Of a stretch of 64,000 bases of DNA, positions 43,187-54,653 are shown in pieces. The notes under the pieces were generated by a model, which saw nothing but the letters and a program-made list of their open reading frames with translations, was not told where the DNA came from and did no database searches. This stretch comes from Nevskiales bacterium (lineage in GTDB: Bacteria; Pseudomonadota; Gammaproteobacteria; Steroidobacterales; GCA-2729495). The stretch spans positions 1-64,000 of the forward strand of contig WYBE01000075.1 in the NCBI GenBank assembly GCA_011526045.1, given 5' to 3'. Made by a program: the position numbers and the translations under genes. Position 1 is the first letter of the stretch. Each line of letters starts with the position of its first letter.

Positions 43187-43909
43187 TCAGCCTTCGGCCG
43201 AACGTGCTCCGGGTCTCGCGGTTGCCGGGCGCGCAGCCGCGGCAGACTCGGCGGGAAAGTGGCGCAGCCGCAGGGCCTGCAGGAATTTCGCCCGCCGGAC
43301 GTAGGTCTGGTAAAGCAGATCCTTCATGGTCTCGAGGAGCACGGCCGACTGCGCACGGTTCAACGGTGGCGGTGAGGTGCCGGCCGCCGGTTCGCCTTCG
43401 AACAGCACGCGCCGGATGGCATCGAAGGTGGCGTCGTCGATCTCCGCCATCATGCGCACGTCCGCAACCTGGTCGAAGATGCGCAGGCGGCTGCGTTCGC
43501 CCAGGTCCTCGAGCATTGCCTGGGTCGTCGCCCGGCACATTGCGGCGAATGCTTGCAGCAGACCGGCGCGGTAGCACGCGAGGGTCTCGCGGAAAACCCC
43601 GGCCACCGGTTCCGGCAGGTACGCGTAATTGAAACGTTCCGGCGCCGGCTCCAGTTCCTCCGGCGCGGGGTGAAACTCCACGCGATCTGCGTGCCAGGCG
43701 CGGACGCGGTAGCGGAAGAACAGCGGAGTGCGGCAGGAATCGCACTGGAGCACGATCCCGACTTTTGCGGGCCTGTCGGCCCGCACGCGTGCGAACGACG
43801 GACAGGCCAGCAGCGAAAGGTGCGACACCGTACCGCAATGCGGGCACTCACCGCTGACGGCCTCCCGGTGCAGCCGGTTCTGGTTGTCCAGCCAGGCAAC
43901 TGTCGTCAT
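43187..43909 (-). CDS. Zinc-ribbon protein resembling DUF4145 proteins
   Basis: 240 residues from the ATG at 43907-43909, with GGGAGGAAACCGC upstream. The N-terminal part has two CxxC pairs (GECPHCGTVS with C22/C25, and QCDSCRTPLFFRYR), likely a zinc ribbon. The helical C-terminal part (YRAGLLQAFAAMCRATTQAM, LEDLGER) matches the DUF4145 pattern. Some DUF4145 domains occur in restriction or defence proteins, but here the gene lies in the core genome just after ettA on the same strand. Function unknown. Confidence 0.72.
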   Translation of the reverse strand: MTTVAWLDNQNRLHREAVSGECPHCGTVSHLSLLACPSFARVRADRPAKVGIVLQCDSCRTPLFFRYRVRAWHADRVEFHPAPEELEPAPERFNYAYLPEPVAGVFRETLACYRAGLLQAFAAMCRATTQAMLEDLGERSRLRIFDQVADVRMMAEIDDATFDAIRRVLFEGEPAAGTSPPPLNRAQSAVLLETMKDLLYQTYVRRAKFLQALRLRHFPAESAAAARPATARPGARSAEG

Positions 43910-43944
43910 GCGGTTTCCTCCCTTCGTTACCAGCCCCCTGCCGG

Positions 43945-45618
<1,674 letters not shown>

Positions 45619-45808
45619 GCTGGAGACTTGGTTTGCGCAACGCAGCCGCGATTATTCCCGATGCGGCCCTTGATTGGCCAGCAAGCCGGCGTTGGGGCGG
45701 TGATTCCGCCGGTGGCCCGGATGGCCGCGCCATGCGCACCGAACAGGCGCCGGAATCACGATCACGGGGCCCGGCTTCGCCTGCCTGAAGACCGGCGCGG
45801 CGCTCGGG

Positions 45809-45814
45809 TACAAT
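45809..45814 (+). promoter_or_regulatory. -10 element (TACAAT) upstream of glyA
   Basis: TACAAT lies 27 bases before the glyA start, followed by a GGAGGCGGGC ribosome-binding site. The -35 box is not obvious. Confidence 0.45.
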
Positions 45815-45841
45815 TGCGCCCTTTCTCGCGCGGAGGCGGGC

Positions 45842-47095
45842 ATGTATACCAAAGACCTCAGGATCGCCGATTTTGATTCCGCCCTGGCGGCAGCGATCGC
45901 CGGCGAGGAACGACGCCAGGAAGAGCACATCGAGCTGATCGCCTCCGAGAATTACGCGAGCCCGCGCGTGCTCGAGGCGCAAGGCAGCGTGCTGACCAAC
46001 AAGTACGCGGAGGGCTATCCCGGCCGGCGGTATTACGGCGGCTGCGAGTTCGTCGACCAGGCGGAGGATCTCGCGATCGAGCGCGCCCGCAAACTGTTCG
46101 GTGCCGCGTATGCCAACGTCCAGCCGCATTCCGGGTCGCAGGCCAACGCCGCGGTCTACATGGCGTTGCTGAATCCCGGGGACACGGTGCTCGGCATGAG
46201 CCTCGCGCACGGCGGCCACCTCACCCATGGATCACCGGTCAACTTCTCCGGCCGGCTGTACCGGATCCTGTCATACGGCCTCGACCCGCAGACCGGCGAG
46301 ATCGACTACGCGGCCGCCGAGGCCCTTGCACGCGAGCATCGTCCCCGGATGATCATTGCCGGGTTCTCGGCGTACTCCCGCGTCGTGGACTGGCAGCGAT
46401 TCCGGAAAATCGCCGATGACGTCGGTGCGTACTTTTTCGTCGATATGGCGCACGTGGCCGGCCTGGTTGCAGCCGGTGAGTACCCGAACCCTGTGCCGAT
46501 CGCCGATGTGACGACCACCACCACCCACAAGACACTGCGCGGGCCGCGCGGGGGGCTCATTCTTGCCCGCGAGAACGACGAGATCACGAAGAAACTCAGT
46601 TCGCTGGTGTTTCCCGGCACGCAGGGCGGCCCGCTGATGCACGTGATTGCCGCCAAGGCGGTGGCGCTTCTGGAAGCCATGCAGCCCGAGTTCCGGACCT
46701 ACCAGGTACAGGTCAAGGCCAATGCCCGCCAGCTGGCGGCCGGTCTCGCCGGCCGTGGTTACCGGATCGTGTCCGGTGGCACCGACAATCACATGTTCCT
46801 CGTGGACCTCATCGACAAGAACATCACCGGCAAGGACGCGGATGCGGCGCTCGGGCGGGCCAATATCACCGTCAACAAGAATGCGGTGCCGAACGATCCG
46901 CGCTCGCCGTTCGTCACCAGCGGGCTGCGCATGGGGACGCCGGCGATCACGACACGCGGTTTCGGTTCGGCCGAGGTCGAACTCCTCGGCGGCTGGATTG
47001 CTGAAGTGCTCGCCGACCTCGGCGACGAGGCGCGGCTGGCGCGGGTGCGGGCCGCTGTCGTCGAGTTGTGCCGGGGATTTCCGGTGTACGGCTGA
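45842..47095 (+). CDS. glyA: Serine hydroxymethyltransferase
   Basis: 417 residues, the standard length. It interconverts serine and glycine with tetrahydrofolate and is the main source of one-carbon units. The PLP lysine is in [36 protein letters not shown] and [14 protein letters not shown] are substrate-site motifs. It starts a tight run of genes (nrdR, ribD, ribE, ribBA, ribH, nusB, thiL, pgpA) with short gaps or overlaps, which is a usual gammaproteobacterial arrangement. Confidence 0.98.
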   Translation: MYTKDLRIADFDSALAAAIAGEERRQEEHIELIASENYASPRVLEAQGSVLTNKYAEGYPGRRYYGGCEFVDQAEDLAIERARKLFGAAYANVQPHSGSQANAAVYMALLNPGDTVLGMSLAHGGHLTHGSPVNFSGRLYRILSYGLDPQTGEIDYAAAEALAREHRPRMIIAGFSAYSRVVDWQRFRKIADDVGAYFFVDMAHVAGLVAAGEYPNPVPIADVTTTTTHKTLRGPRGGLILARENDEITKKLSSLVFPGTQGGPLMHVIAAKAVALLEAMQPEFRTYQVQVKANARQLAAGLAGRGYRIVSGGTDNHMFLVDLIDKNITGKDADAALGRANITVNKNAVPNDPRSPFVTSGLRMGTPAITTRGFGSAEVELLGGWIAEVLADLGDEARLARVRAAVVELCRGFPVYG

Positions 47096-47122
47096 CCGGC
47101 GCGCCCGTCCGGCATTGCAGCC

Positions 47123-47626
47123 ATGCACTGCCCCTTCTGCAGCCACGAAGAGACCAAGGTGATCGACTCGCGCCTCAGCGGCGAGGGCCGCCAGGTGCGC
47201 AGGCGTCGCGAGTGCCAGCAGTGCGGTGAGCGCTTTACCACGTTCGAAACCGCTGAGCTCGTCCTGCCCCGCCTCATCAAGCGTGACCAGTCGCGCGAAC
47301 CCTTCGACGAAGCGAAATTGCGCAGTGGCATGGTGCGGGCGCTGGAGAAACGGCCGGTGAGCATGGAAGCGGTGGAGGCCGCCATTGCGCGAGTCATCCA
47401 TGCCTTGCAGACGGTGGGCGAGCGCGAGATCGCCTCGCGCCAGGTGGGTGAAATGGTGATGGAGGAATTGCGTAATCTGGATGAGGTCGCTTACGTGCGT
47501 TTTGCCTCCGTGTACCGCAGCTTCCAGGACATCACCGAGTTCCAGGATGAGATCCGGCGCCTGCGCGAGAGCCGCGAGGCCGACGGGCGGCGCAACCAGA
47601 TGTCGCTGCTTCCGGACGAGCCATGA
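47123..47626 (+). CDS. nrdR: Ribonucleotide reductase repressor NrdR
   Basis: 167 residues. A zinc ribbon at the N-terminus ([33 protein letters not shown]) precedes an ATP-cone ([20 protein letters not shown]). It senses ATP/dATP and represses nrd genes. It lies 27 bases after glyA and overlaps ribD by 4 bases (ATGA). Confidence 0.97.
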   Translation: MHCPFCSHEETKVIDSRLSGEGRQVRRRRECQQCGERFTTFETAELVLPRLIKRDQSREPFDEAKLRSGMVRALEKRPVSMEAVEAAIARVIHALQTVGEREIASRQVGEMVMEELRNLDEVAYVRFASVYRSFQDITEFQDEIRRLRESREADGRRNQMSLLPDEP

Positions 47627-48726
47627 GCAGTGACGCCGAAGATTTTCGCTGGATGGCGCAGGCGCTGCGGCTGGCCGCCCGCGGGCTGTTCAGCGCTCAC
47701 CCGAATCCCCGGGTCGGCTGCGTCGTCGTTGCCGGTGGACGGGTGGTGGGCGAGGGCTGGCACAGGCGCACCGGCGGGCCGCATGCGGAGATCGTTGCGC
47801 TGCAGGAGGCTGGCGGGGCTGCTGCCGGCGCTACTGCCTATGTCACCCTGGAACCGTGTTGCCACCACGGGCGTACGCCACCTTGCACCGAGGCGCTGGT
47901 CGCCGCCGGCGTGCGTCGCGTCGTCTTTGCCGCAGCAGATCCGAATCCGCAGGTTGCAGGGGGCGGTGTCCGCAGCCTGACGGCCGCTGGTGTGGCGGTG
48001 ACCGCTGGGGTCATGGAGGCGGAGGCGCGGGCGCTGAACGTCGGATTTTTCTCGCGGATGCAGCGCCAGCGTCCGTACCTGCGGGCCAAGCTTGCCACCA
48101 GCCTCGATGGACGCACGGCGCTCGCGAACGGCGCCAGCCGCTGGATCTCCAGCGAAGCGTCGCGCAACGATGCGCAGGCGCTGCGTGCGCGCAGCTCCGC
48201 GATCCTGACCGGTGTGGGCACGGTCCTGACCGACGATCCCGCCCTGACCGTGCGACGGCGCGATCTCGGCGACCTGGTGGCGCCGGCATGCGTGGTGCTC
48301 GACTCGGCATTGCGCACGCCGCCGGCCGCGCAGCTGATCGGGCATTCGAGACGCACGCATGTTTTCTGCACCCGGCCCGAGGCCACGCGGCAGCGCGCGC
48401 TCGAGGCGGCGGGCGCCAGTGTCGAGGTGGTGGCCGAGACTGGCGGCCGGCCTGACCCCACGGCCGTGCTGCGGCGCCTGGCAGAACTCGGCATGAACGA
48501 GGTGTTGCTGGAGGCCGGCCCAGGCGTCAGCGGCGCAATGCTGGATGCGGGCCTGATCGACGAGATCGTGGTATACGTCGCACCACATGTCCTCGGTGCT
48601 GACGGCTTCGGCATGTTCGCCACGACAACGTTGTCGGAAATGTCTGCGCGGCCGGAATTCGACCTGGCGGACGTGCGCCGCATCGGGCCGGATTGCCGCC
48701 TGACCTTTCTCAAGCGGGGCCAATGA
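47623..48726 (+). CDS. ribD: Bifunctional riboflavin deaminase/reductase
   Basis: 367 residues. The N-terminal deaminase domain has zinc ligands in [10 protein letters not shown] and [13 protein letters not shown]. The C-terminal reductase domain includes [20 protein letters not shown] and [18 protein letters not shown]. It catalyses the second and third steps of riboflavin synthesis from the GTP branch. The start overlaps the nrdR stop and the end overlaps ribE, so translation is likely coupled through three genes. Confidence 0.97.
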   Translation: MSSDAEDFRWMAQALRLAARGLFSAHPNPRVGCVVVAGGRVVGEGWHRRTGGPHAEIVALQEAGGAAAGATAYVTLEPCCHHGRTPPCTEALVAAGVRRVVFAAADPNPQVAGGGVRSLTAAGVAVTAGVMEAEARALNVGFFSRMQRQRPYLRAKLATSLDGRTALANGASRWISSEASRNDAQALRARSSAILTGVGTVLTDDPALTVRRRDLGDLVAPACVVLDSALRTPPAAQLIGHSRRTHVFCTRPEATRQRALEAAGASVEVVAETGGRPDPTAVLRRLAELGMNEVLLEAGPGVSGAMLDAGLIDEIVVYVAPHVLGADGFGMFATTTLSEMSARPEFDLADVRRIGPDCRLTFLKRGQ

Positions 48727-49322
48727 TGTTTACCGGAATTGTCCAGGCGGTCGGCACGGTTGCCGCACTCGTGCATCGCGGTGGCGACGTGAGCCTGCTG
48801 ATCGACACGGACCGCCTGCCCCCGGAGCGACTCGTGCCGGGCGCCAGCGTCGCGGTCAACGGGGTCTGCCTCACGGTGACGCATCACGAGGCGGGCCGCG
48901 CGGGCTTCGATGTGTCGGGCGAGACACTGGCCCTGACGACACTCGGGCAACTCGCCGCAGGCACGCGCGTCAATCTCGAGCCTGCGCTGACCCTGAGCGA
49001 GCCACTTGGCGGGCACCTGGTGTCCGGGCATGTGGATGGCGTGGGGGAGGTGACTGCGATCGAGCCGGATGCCCGCTCGACCCGAGTCGTGTTTCGGTTG
49101 CCGGTGGCGCTGTCGCGCTACGTCGCGAAAAAGGGTTCGATCTGCGTGGACGGCGTCAGCCTGACCAGCAACGAGGTGCGGGAGGACGAGTTTGGCGTCA
49201 ACCTGGTCCCGCATACGTTGCAGAGCACCATCATGGACGGTTACCGGACCGGCACCCGGGTCAATGTCGAAGTCGATCTCATCGCCCGTTATCTGGAGCG
49301 CCTGCTCGGGGAGCAGGCCTGA
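48726..49322 (+). CDS. ribE: Riboflavin synthase, alpha chain
   Basis: 198 residues from the second ATG of an ATGATG pair ([10 protein letters not shown] is the conserved start; the ATG at 48723 adds one Met). Two lumazine-binding repeats are visible, each with a V-N-GVCLTV / VDGVSLT motif and SEPLGGHLVSGHVDG. It dismutates two dimethylribityllumazines to riboflavin. It overlaps the ribD stop by one base. Confidence 0.97.
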   Translation: MFTGIVQAVGTVAALVHRGGDVSLLIDTDRLPPERLVPGASVAVNGVCLTVTHHEAGRAGFDVSGETLALTTLGQLAAGTRVNLEPALTLSEPLGGHLVSGHVDGVGEVTAIEPDARSTRVVFRLPVALSRYVAKKGSICVDGVSLTSNEVREDEFGVNLVPHTLQSTIMDGYRTGTRVNVEVDLIARYLERLLGEQA

Positions 49323-49358
49323 GCGGCCGGCGGTCGCCTGGCTGAGGAACTCGAAATC

Positions 49359-50498
49359 ATGTCCGATACCGCGAGAGACACCAGCGTCGCATTCAGCGAT
49401 ACCCGCGAGATCATCGCCGACATCCGCGATGGGCGCATGGTCATCATCGTCGATGACGAGGATCGCGAGAACGAGGGCGACCTGGTCATGGCAGCGGCCA
49501 AGGTTCGGCCGGAGGACATCAATTACATGGCCCGCTTCGGGCGTGGCCTGATCTGTCTTACGCTGGCCCGCAGCCGTTGCCAGCAATTGCGCCTGCCCCT
49601 GATGGTCAGCGGTACGGACGAAGATCAGGCGACAAATTTCACCGTGTCCATCGAGGCGGCCGAGGGAGTGACCACCGGGATCTCGGCGCACGACCGCGCG
49701 CGCACCATTCGTGTCGCGGTGGCTCCCGAGGCGAGGCCCGAGGATCTGCGACAACCGGGGCATGTCTTTCCCCTGATGGCCCAGCCGGGCGGGGTTCTCA
49801 CCCGTGCCGGTCATACAGAGGCGGGTTGCGACCTGGCGCGTCTCGCGGGGCTGGAGCCCGCGGCCGTGATCGTCGAAATCCTCAACGAGGACGGCACGAT
49901 GGCCCGCAGGCCGCAGCTGGAGTCCTTTGCGCGCCAGCACGGCCTGAAGATCGGCAGCATCGCCGATCTCATCCGCTTTCGTCTGCAGCACGAGGTGTCG
50001 GTGGAGCGGATTTCCGAGCAGACGGTCGAGACCGGGCTTGGCCCCTTCCGGCTGTATTGCTTCGAGGACCACGTCAACCGCAATGTCCACCTGGCGCTGG
50101 TTCATGGTGATCTCACGAACACGGTGCCGCCGCTGGTGCGCGTGCACGTACAGGACACTCTCGGTGACGTGATCGGCGTGCAAAGTGCCCGCCTCGGCTG
50201 GCCGCTGCGCTCGGCAATGCGCCGGATCGCCGCAGCGGGAGCAGGCGTGGTCGTACTGCTGCGTTATCCGGAGAGCCCGCGCCAGCTGGTGGCGGCGGTG
50301 CGCTCGCTCGGCGCCTCGACGCCGGAGGAGGGTGGACGCAGGGAGCATGTGGCGGTGCTGCGAACCTTCGGCACCGGGGCGCAGATACTGCGCGATCTCG
50401 GCGTCACCCGCATGCGCGTGCTCAGCGCGCCGAAACAGATGCACGCGATTTCCGGCTTCGGTCTGGAAGTAGTAGAGTACGTCGACGATCCGGATTGA
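49359..50498 (+). CDS. ribBA: 3,4-dihydroxy-2-butanone-4-phosphate synthase fused to a degenerate GTP cyclohydrolase II-like domain
   Basis: 379 residues. The RibB half (about 15-215) is intact: VDDEDRENEGDLVMAA with acidic metal ligands, GLICLTLA, DRARTIRVA-like and RAGHTEAGCDLARLAG. The RibA-like half (about 220-375) aligns in outline (LVRVHVQDTLGDVIGVQSAR), but the zinc motif C-x-x-GD...RCDCG has become D-T-LGD...SARLG, so all three zinc cysteines are missing. Only the DHBP synthase activity is expected; a separate ribA should exist. This state is known in several gammaproteobacteria. The gene lies 36 bases after ribE. Confidence 0.94.
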   Translation: MSDTARDTSVAFSDTREIIADIRDGRMVIIVDDEDRENEGDLVMAAAKVRPEDINYMARFGRGLICLTLARSRCQQLRLPLMVSGTDEDQATNFTVSIEAAEGVTTGISAHDRARTIRVAVAPEARPEDLRQPGHVFPLMAQPGGVLTRAGHTEAGCDLARLAGLEPAAVIVEILNEDGTMARRPQLESFARQHGLKIGSIADLIRFRLQHEVSVERISEQTVETGLGPFRLYCFEDHVNRNVHLALVHGDLTNTVPPLVRVHVQDTLGDVIGVQSARLGWPLRSAMRRIAAAGAGVVVLLRYPESPRQLVAAVRSLGASTPEEGGRREHVAVLRTFGTGAQILRDLGVTRMRVLSAPKQMHAISGFGLEVVEYVDDPD

Positions 50499-50517
50499 CG
50501 ACACCCCCAAACTCATC

Positions 50518-50985
50518 ATGCGCATTCTCGAAGGACAGCTCAACGTGAGAGACGCGAGGTTCTGCGTCCTTGCTGCGCGTTTCAATGACCGGATTGTCGA
50601 GGATCTCGTGCGCGGGGCGCTCGACGCGCTGAAGCGACACGGAGTCGAGGAGGCCGCTGTCGACCTGGTCCGCGTGCCTGGCGCGTTCGAGTTGCCGCTG
50701 GCAGCAAAGCGTGCCGCACTTACCCGACAGTACGATGGCCTGGTGGCCCTCGGTGTGGTGATCCGCGGTGCGACGCCTCATTTCGACTACGTCTGCGGCG
50801 AATGCGCTGCCGGTCTCAGGCAGGTCAGCCTCGACATGGAGATACCCGTCGGTTTCGGCGTGCTGACCTGCGACACCGTGGACCAGGCGGTGGAGCGCTC
50901 CGGGGTCAAGCACGGCAACAAAGGCGCTGATGCTGCGCTGGCCACCATGGAAATGGTGAGCCTGCTGCGGCAGATCGCGCCGTAG
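50518..50985 (+). CDS. ribH: 6,7-dimethyl-8-ribityllumazine synthase
   Basis: 155 residues. It begins MRILEGQLNVRDARFCVLAA, with VRVPGAFELPLAAK and the catalytic-site GVVIRGATPHFDYVCGE. It condenses dihydroxybutanone phosphate with the pyrimidine intermediate and forms a large hollow particle. It follows ribBA by 19 bases and precedes nusB by 15. Confidence 0.97.
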   Translation: MRILEGQLNVRDARFCVLAARFNDRIVEDLVRGALDALKRHGVEEAAVDLVRVPGAFELPLAAKRAALTRQYDGLVALGVVIRGATPHFDYVCGECAAGLRQVSLDMEIPVGFGVLTCDTVDQAVERSGVKHGNKGADAALATMEMVSLLRQIAP

Positions 50986-51000
50986 GGGAGTTCCCGCCTC

Positions 51001-51432
51001 ATGGCTCGCGGACGGCACGGTGCGCGCCGCCTGCTGGTGCAGGCGCTGTATCAGCGTCAGCTCGGCGGGCACAGCGGCGTCGAACTGGTCGAGCAGTTTT
51101 CGGCCAGCCGCGAGTTCCGCGGCATCGACGCCGGCTATTTCCGCACCCTGATCGGTGAGATCACTGCGTCCGAGAAGAGTCTCGATGAATTGATCGAGGC
51201 GGCGACCGACCGGCCGGTTGCGCATCTCGACCCGGTGGAGCGGGGAGTGTTGTGGGTCGGCCTGATCGAACTGCGTGACCACCCGGATGTGCCGGTGCGG
51301 GTGGTCATCGACGAGGCGGTGCAGCTCACCAAGGAGTTTGGTGCCCAGGACGGCTTCCGGTATGTGAATGCCGTGCTGGATTCCGCCGCGTCGCGATTGA
51401 GGCCCGCTGAGACCGGCATCAACGTACGCTGA
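51001..51432 (+). CDS. nusB: Transcription antitermination factor NusB
   Basis: 143 residues, all helical: RRLLVQALYQRQLGG at the N-terminus, then ASEKSLDELIEAATDRPVAH, LDPVERGVLWVGLIEL and VVIDEAVQLTKEFG-QDGFRYVNAVLD. With NusE it binds boxA RNA during rRNA transcription. It is placed between ribH and thiL as in many gammaproteobacteria. Confidence 0.97.
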   Translation: MARGRHGARRLLVQALYQRQLGGHSGVELVEQFSASREFRGIDAGYFRTLIGEITASEKSLDELIEAATDRPVAHLDPVERGVLWVGLIELRDHPDVPVRVVIDEAVQLTKEFGAQDGFRYVNAVLDSAASRLRPAETGINVR

Positions 51433-51438
51433 CGACCC

Positions 51439-52446
51439 GTGCCCGCCAAGCGCAGCCACCGTCGCACGCAGACTGGCCCGCGGCCTGCCATTTCTGCCGA
51501 GGCCAGATTGATCGAGCGGTATTTCGCGCGACCCGGGCGCGCGGGACGCTTCGTTTCGCTCGGAATCGGCGACGACGCGGCCGTGACGCGCATGCCGGCG
51601 GGATACGAGCTTGTGACCGCGACCGATACCCTCGCGGAGAGCGTACACTTTCCGCGCGGCATGCCGGCTGACGCGCTGGGCTACCGCTGTCTCGCGGTAA
51701 ATCTCAGCGACCTGGCCGCGATGGGGGCCGAACCGCTCTGGGCGACGCTGGCCCTCAGCATGCCGAAGGCCGTCCCTGGCTGGTTGCAGCAGTTTTCGCG
51801 CGGATTTTTCTCGCTCGCGGATCTTCACGGCGTGGCGCTGGTCGGCGGGGACACCATACGTGGCCCCATGGTCGTCTCGGTCACCGTCCTCGGGCGCGTG
51901 AAACGCGGCGCCTTCGTCGGCCGTGCGGGTGCGCGGCCCGGTGACGGACTGTATGTCAGCGGGCATCCGGGCGATGCGGTGGCCGGACGCCTGGCGCTGG
52001 CCGGCCGCCTGCGGGGACGGGGCGTCGCCCGGCTGCGCCGCCGCTTTTTGTTTCCCGAGCCGCGGCTGCAGGCGGGGCGGCGCCTCGCGCGCATCGCTTC
52101 CGCAATGATCGATGTCTCGGACGGCCTGCACGACGATGCCGGCAAGTTGCTGCGCGCAAGCGGATGTGGCGCCGTGCTGGATCCGCGGCACATCCCGTTG
52201 TCCCGTGATCTGCTTCGACTCGTCGGGCCGCGGGCCGGCCTCGAACTCGCGCTGACCGGTGGCGATGACTATGAACTGCTGTTCGCCCTGCCACCGTCGA
52301 GAGAGAAGCACCTCGCGCGCGTTGCCGGCCGCGTTGACTGTGCGCTCACCCGCATCGGGACCGTGACGGCCGGGCGCCGGGTGCGCTGGATGCAGGACGG
52401 AAAACCGTTTGAGTTCCGCGACCGCAGCTTTCGCCACTTCGGCTGA
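51439..52446 (+). CDS. thiL: Thiamine-monophosphate kinase
   Basis: 335 residues from a GTG at 51439, 6 bases after nusB. It phosphorylates thiamine phosphate to the diphosphate cofactor. Family motifs: LGIGDDAAVTRMPAGYELV, TDTLAESVHF, LAVNLSDLAAMGAEPLWATL, VGGDTIRGP and ALTGGDDYELLFALP. No ATG start is available in the N-terminal region. Confidence 0.96.
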   Translation: MPAKRSHRRTQTGPRPAISAEARLIERYFARPGRAGRFVSLGIGDDAAVTRMPAGYELVTATDTLAESVHFPRGMPADALGYRCLAVNLSDLAAMGAEPLWATLALSMPKAVPGWLQQFSRGFFSLADLHGVALVGGDTIRGPMVVSVTVLGRVKRGAFVGRAGARPGDGLYVSGHPGDAVAGRLALAGRLRGRGVARLRRRFLFPEPRLQAGRRLARIASAMIDVSDGLHDDAGKLLRASGCGAVLDPRHIPLSRDLLRLVGPRAGLELALTGGDDYELLFALPPSREKHLARVAGRVDCALTRIGTVTAGRRVRWMQDGKPFEFRDRSFRHFG

Positions 52447-52458
52447 ACAGGTGATGCG

Positions 52459-52956
52459 ATGAGCGGCCGTTCGAACGGCTTGCCACGCACCGTTCTGGGC
52501 AGCCCGGTCCACCTGCTTGCGTTCGGGCTCGGCGCGGGCCTGCTGCCGGTTGCGCCCGGTACCTGGGGCTCGTTGCTGGCGGTCGTCCTGTTCTGGATCA
52601 CCCCGGCGCCTGCGCCGGCGCTGCAGTGGGCAGTGATTGCGGTCGCATTCGCTGCGGGTGTATGGATCTGTGGTGCGAGCGCCAGGCGCCTGGGCGTGCA
52701 CGATCATCCGGGAATCGTCTTCGACGAGATGGTTGCGATGTGGGCCATACTGGCGCTGCTGCCGCGCCACGTCGCATGGAGTGCGGCGGCTTTCATCGCG
52801 TTCCGGATCATGGACATCTGGAAGCCCTGGCCGATTCGCGAGGCGGATCACAGATTCCGGGGAGGCTTCGGAATTATGCTCGACGATGTGTTGGCGGCCG
52901 CTTATGCGGCCGCGCTGTTGTCGAGCCTGCGGATACTTGCCGCGTTCCTGACCTGA
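52459..52956 (+). CDS. pgpA: Phosphatidylglycerophosphatase A
   Basis: 165 residues with several membrane helices. Motifs: GLGAGLLPVAPGTWGSLLAV, IVFDEMVAMW with acidic metal ligands, and RIMDIWKPWPIREAD. It dephosphorylates phosphatidylglycerophosphate in the inner membrane. It lies 12 bases after thiL. Confidence 0.95.
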   Translation: MSGRSNGLPRTVLGSPVHLLAFGLGAGLLPVAPGTWGSLLAVVLFWITPAPAPALQWAVIAVAFAAGVWICGASARRLGVHDHPGIVFDEMVAMWAILALLPRHVAWSAAAFIAFRIMDIWKPWPIREADHRFRGGFGIMLDDVLAAAYAAALLSSLRILAAFLT

Positions 52957-52970
52957 AGGGTGCACATAAC

Positions 52971-54281
52971 GTGTCCGTGGCGCAGCCTGCCCCTGACGCA
53001 CGCCAGGCCATGCCGGTTCCCGAGAGGATCGGCAAGTACCTCATCATCAATGAGATCGGCAAGGGCACCACCGGCACGATCTACCTGTCCCACGACCAGT
53101 ATTTCAAGCGCGATGTCGCCATCAAGGTCTACAACGTCGTAACGGACGAGGACCCGGATCGGGCCAGGATCGCCCGCAAGATGTTTTTCAACGAGGCACG
53201 GATCGTCGGCAAGCTGCAGCACCCGAATATCCTGCCGATTTACGACGCGGGCGAAGAGAACGGGCAGTACTACGTCGTCATGGAGCACGTGCAGGGCGCC
53301 CGCACGCTCGCGGCGTACTGCCGGCCCGACAACCTGCTGCGGGTGGACGACGTCGTCAAGATCATCTACCAGTGCGCCCGCGCGCTGCATTATGCGCACC
53401 GGCGCGGCGTCATACACCGCGACATCAAGCCCAGCAATATCATGCTGACGCGGGACAACGAGGTGCGCATCATCGACTTCGGTATCGCAATCCTGCGCGA
53501 TGCGGACGTGTCCAAGATCGAGGGTATTGCCGGTTCGCCGAGTTACATGTCGCCGGAGCAGGTCGAGTCAGCCGAGATCACGCCCGCCTCCGACATCTAC
53601 TCGCTAGGTGCGGTGATGTACGAGCTCCTGACCGGCTTCAGGCCGTTTCGGGCCAGCACCCTGTCGCGGCTTCTCAACCAGATCGTGTACGCGACGCCGC
53701 CGCCCCTGCACACGCTTCGCGACGGCATCCCGGACGAACTCGAGCAGGTCGTGATGACCGCGCTCGCGAAGACCCCTGCGGCACGGTTCGGCGACGGGGC
53801 CGAGTTTCCAGCCCGCCTCACGCGCGTCTATCAGCAGCTGCGAAACCAGTACGCCAAGGCCGACAACCAGGAGCACTTCGATCGCCTGCGGCGATTGCGG
53901 TTCTTCCACGACTTCTCCGGCGCGGAGATCTGGGAACTGCTGCGCGCCAGCGAGTGGCGCGAGTACAGCGGCGGCGATGAGATCGTTCGCGAGGGAGAAA
54001 TCGACGACCGCTTCTACGTCATCGTCGACGGCAGCGTCAGTGTCGAGATGAATGGCCGTGCGGTCGGCGTCCTCGCGGGCGGCGATTGCTTTGGCGAAAG
54101 CAGTTATGTGACTGGCGTCAAGCGCAATTCAACCATTCGCGCCGACGAACCCGTCACGATCCTCAGTGTCAGCGCAACGCTGCTGGAACAGGTTTCAACG
54201 GACTGCCAGCTGCGTTTCAACAAGGTGTTCCTCCGCGCGCTGATCCGTCGTCTGCAGGGGTCGAACGGCGCGCGGACCTGA
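52971..54281 (+). CDS. Serine/threonine protein kinase with C-terminal cyclic-nucleotide-binding-like domain
   Basis: 436 residues from a GTG at 52971 (a second GTG two codons on is possible). The kinase domain (about 20-285) is complete: EIGKGTTGTIYLSHD glycine loop, VAIKVYN with the ATP lysine, VIHRDIKPSNIML catalytic loop, IIDFGIAI and GSPSYMSPEQ. After a linker comes a CNB-type domain (about 305-425; FFHDFSGAEIWELLRASEWR, DRFYVIVDGSVSVEMNG). Its phosphate cassette is FGESSYVTGVKRNSTIRA. No membrane segment is present, so it is soluble. It lies 14 bases after pgpA, at the end of the vitamin operon, and is convergent with xseB. The nucleotide bound, if any, and substrates are unknown. Confidence 0.9.
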   Translation: MSVAQPAPDARQAMPVPERIGKYLIINEIGKGTTGTIYLSHDQYFKRDVAIKVYNVVTDEDPDRARIARKMFFNEARIVGKLQHPNILPIYDAGEENGQYYVVMEHVQGARTLAAYCRPDNLLRVDDVVKIIYQCARALHYAHRRGVIHRDIKPSNIMLTRDNEVRIIDFGIAILRDADVSKIEGIAGSPSYMSPEQVESAEITPASDIYSLGAVMYELLTGFRPFRASTLSRLLNQIVYATPPPLHTLRDGIPDELEQVVMTALAKTPAARFGDGAEFPARLTRVYQQLRNQYAKADNQEHFDRLRRLRFFHDFSGAEIWELLRASEWREYSGGDEIVREGEIDDRFYVIVDGSVSVEMNGRAVGVLAGGDCFGESSYVTGVKRNSTIRADEPVTILSVSATLLEQVSTDCQLRFNKVFLRALIRRLQGSNGART

Positions 54282-54292
54282 GGACGTTTCGC

Positions 54293-54559
54293 TCAGACGT
54301 CCCCGTCCGGCGGATCTTCGTCCGACTCGGCGAGGGATTCCGGATCCAGAGTCTTCAGTTCGGAGCCCATCAGTGCCTGCACGCGCTGTTCGGCGTCCTG
54401 CAATGCCGACTGGCAGTCACGGCTCAGGCGGATGCCACGCTCGAATTGCTTCAGTGACTTCTCGAGAGGCAGATCACCGGCCTCGAGCTGGGTCACGATT
54501 TCCTCGAGTTCCGACAGGGCTTTCTCGAGGTCGATGCGCTGGCGCCTGGGTTCGGTCAT
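54293..54559 (-). CDS. xseB: Exodeoxyribonuclease VII small subunit
   Basis: 88 residues: [55 protein letters not shown]. XseB binds XseA to form the single-strand-specific exonuclease. The acidic tail ([17 protein letters not shown]) is unremarkable. No ispA or dxs follows it downstream; it is a single-gene unit here, convergent with the kinase gene. Confidence 0.94.
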   Translation of the reverse strand: MTEPRRQRIDLEKALSELEEIVTQLEAGDLPLEKSLKQFERGIRLSRDCQSALQDAEQRVQALMGSELKTLDPESLAESDEDPPDGDV

Positions 54560-54653
54560 GAGTGTGCTTGCGCGGTGCGTTCGCAGCTAAATTGGCACAC
54601 AGGCCTGTGCCGGTCAATCGTGCTGCAGCCGCGTGTATAGTGCGCGGTGTTCG

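Noticed and set aside
47838..50585. 915-codon minus-strand frame opposite ribD-ribE-ribBA
   Set aside because: It is a long shadow frame caused by high GC; the plus-strand genes are unmistakable.
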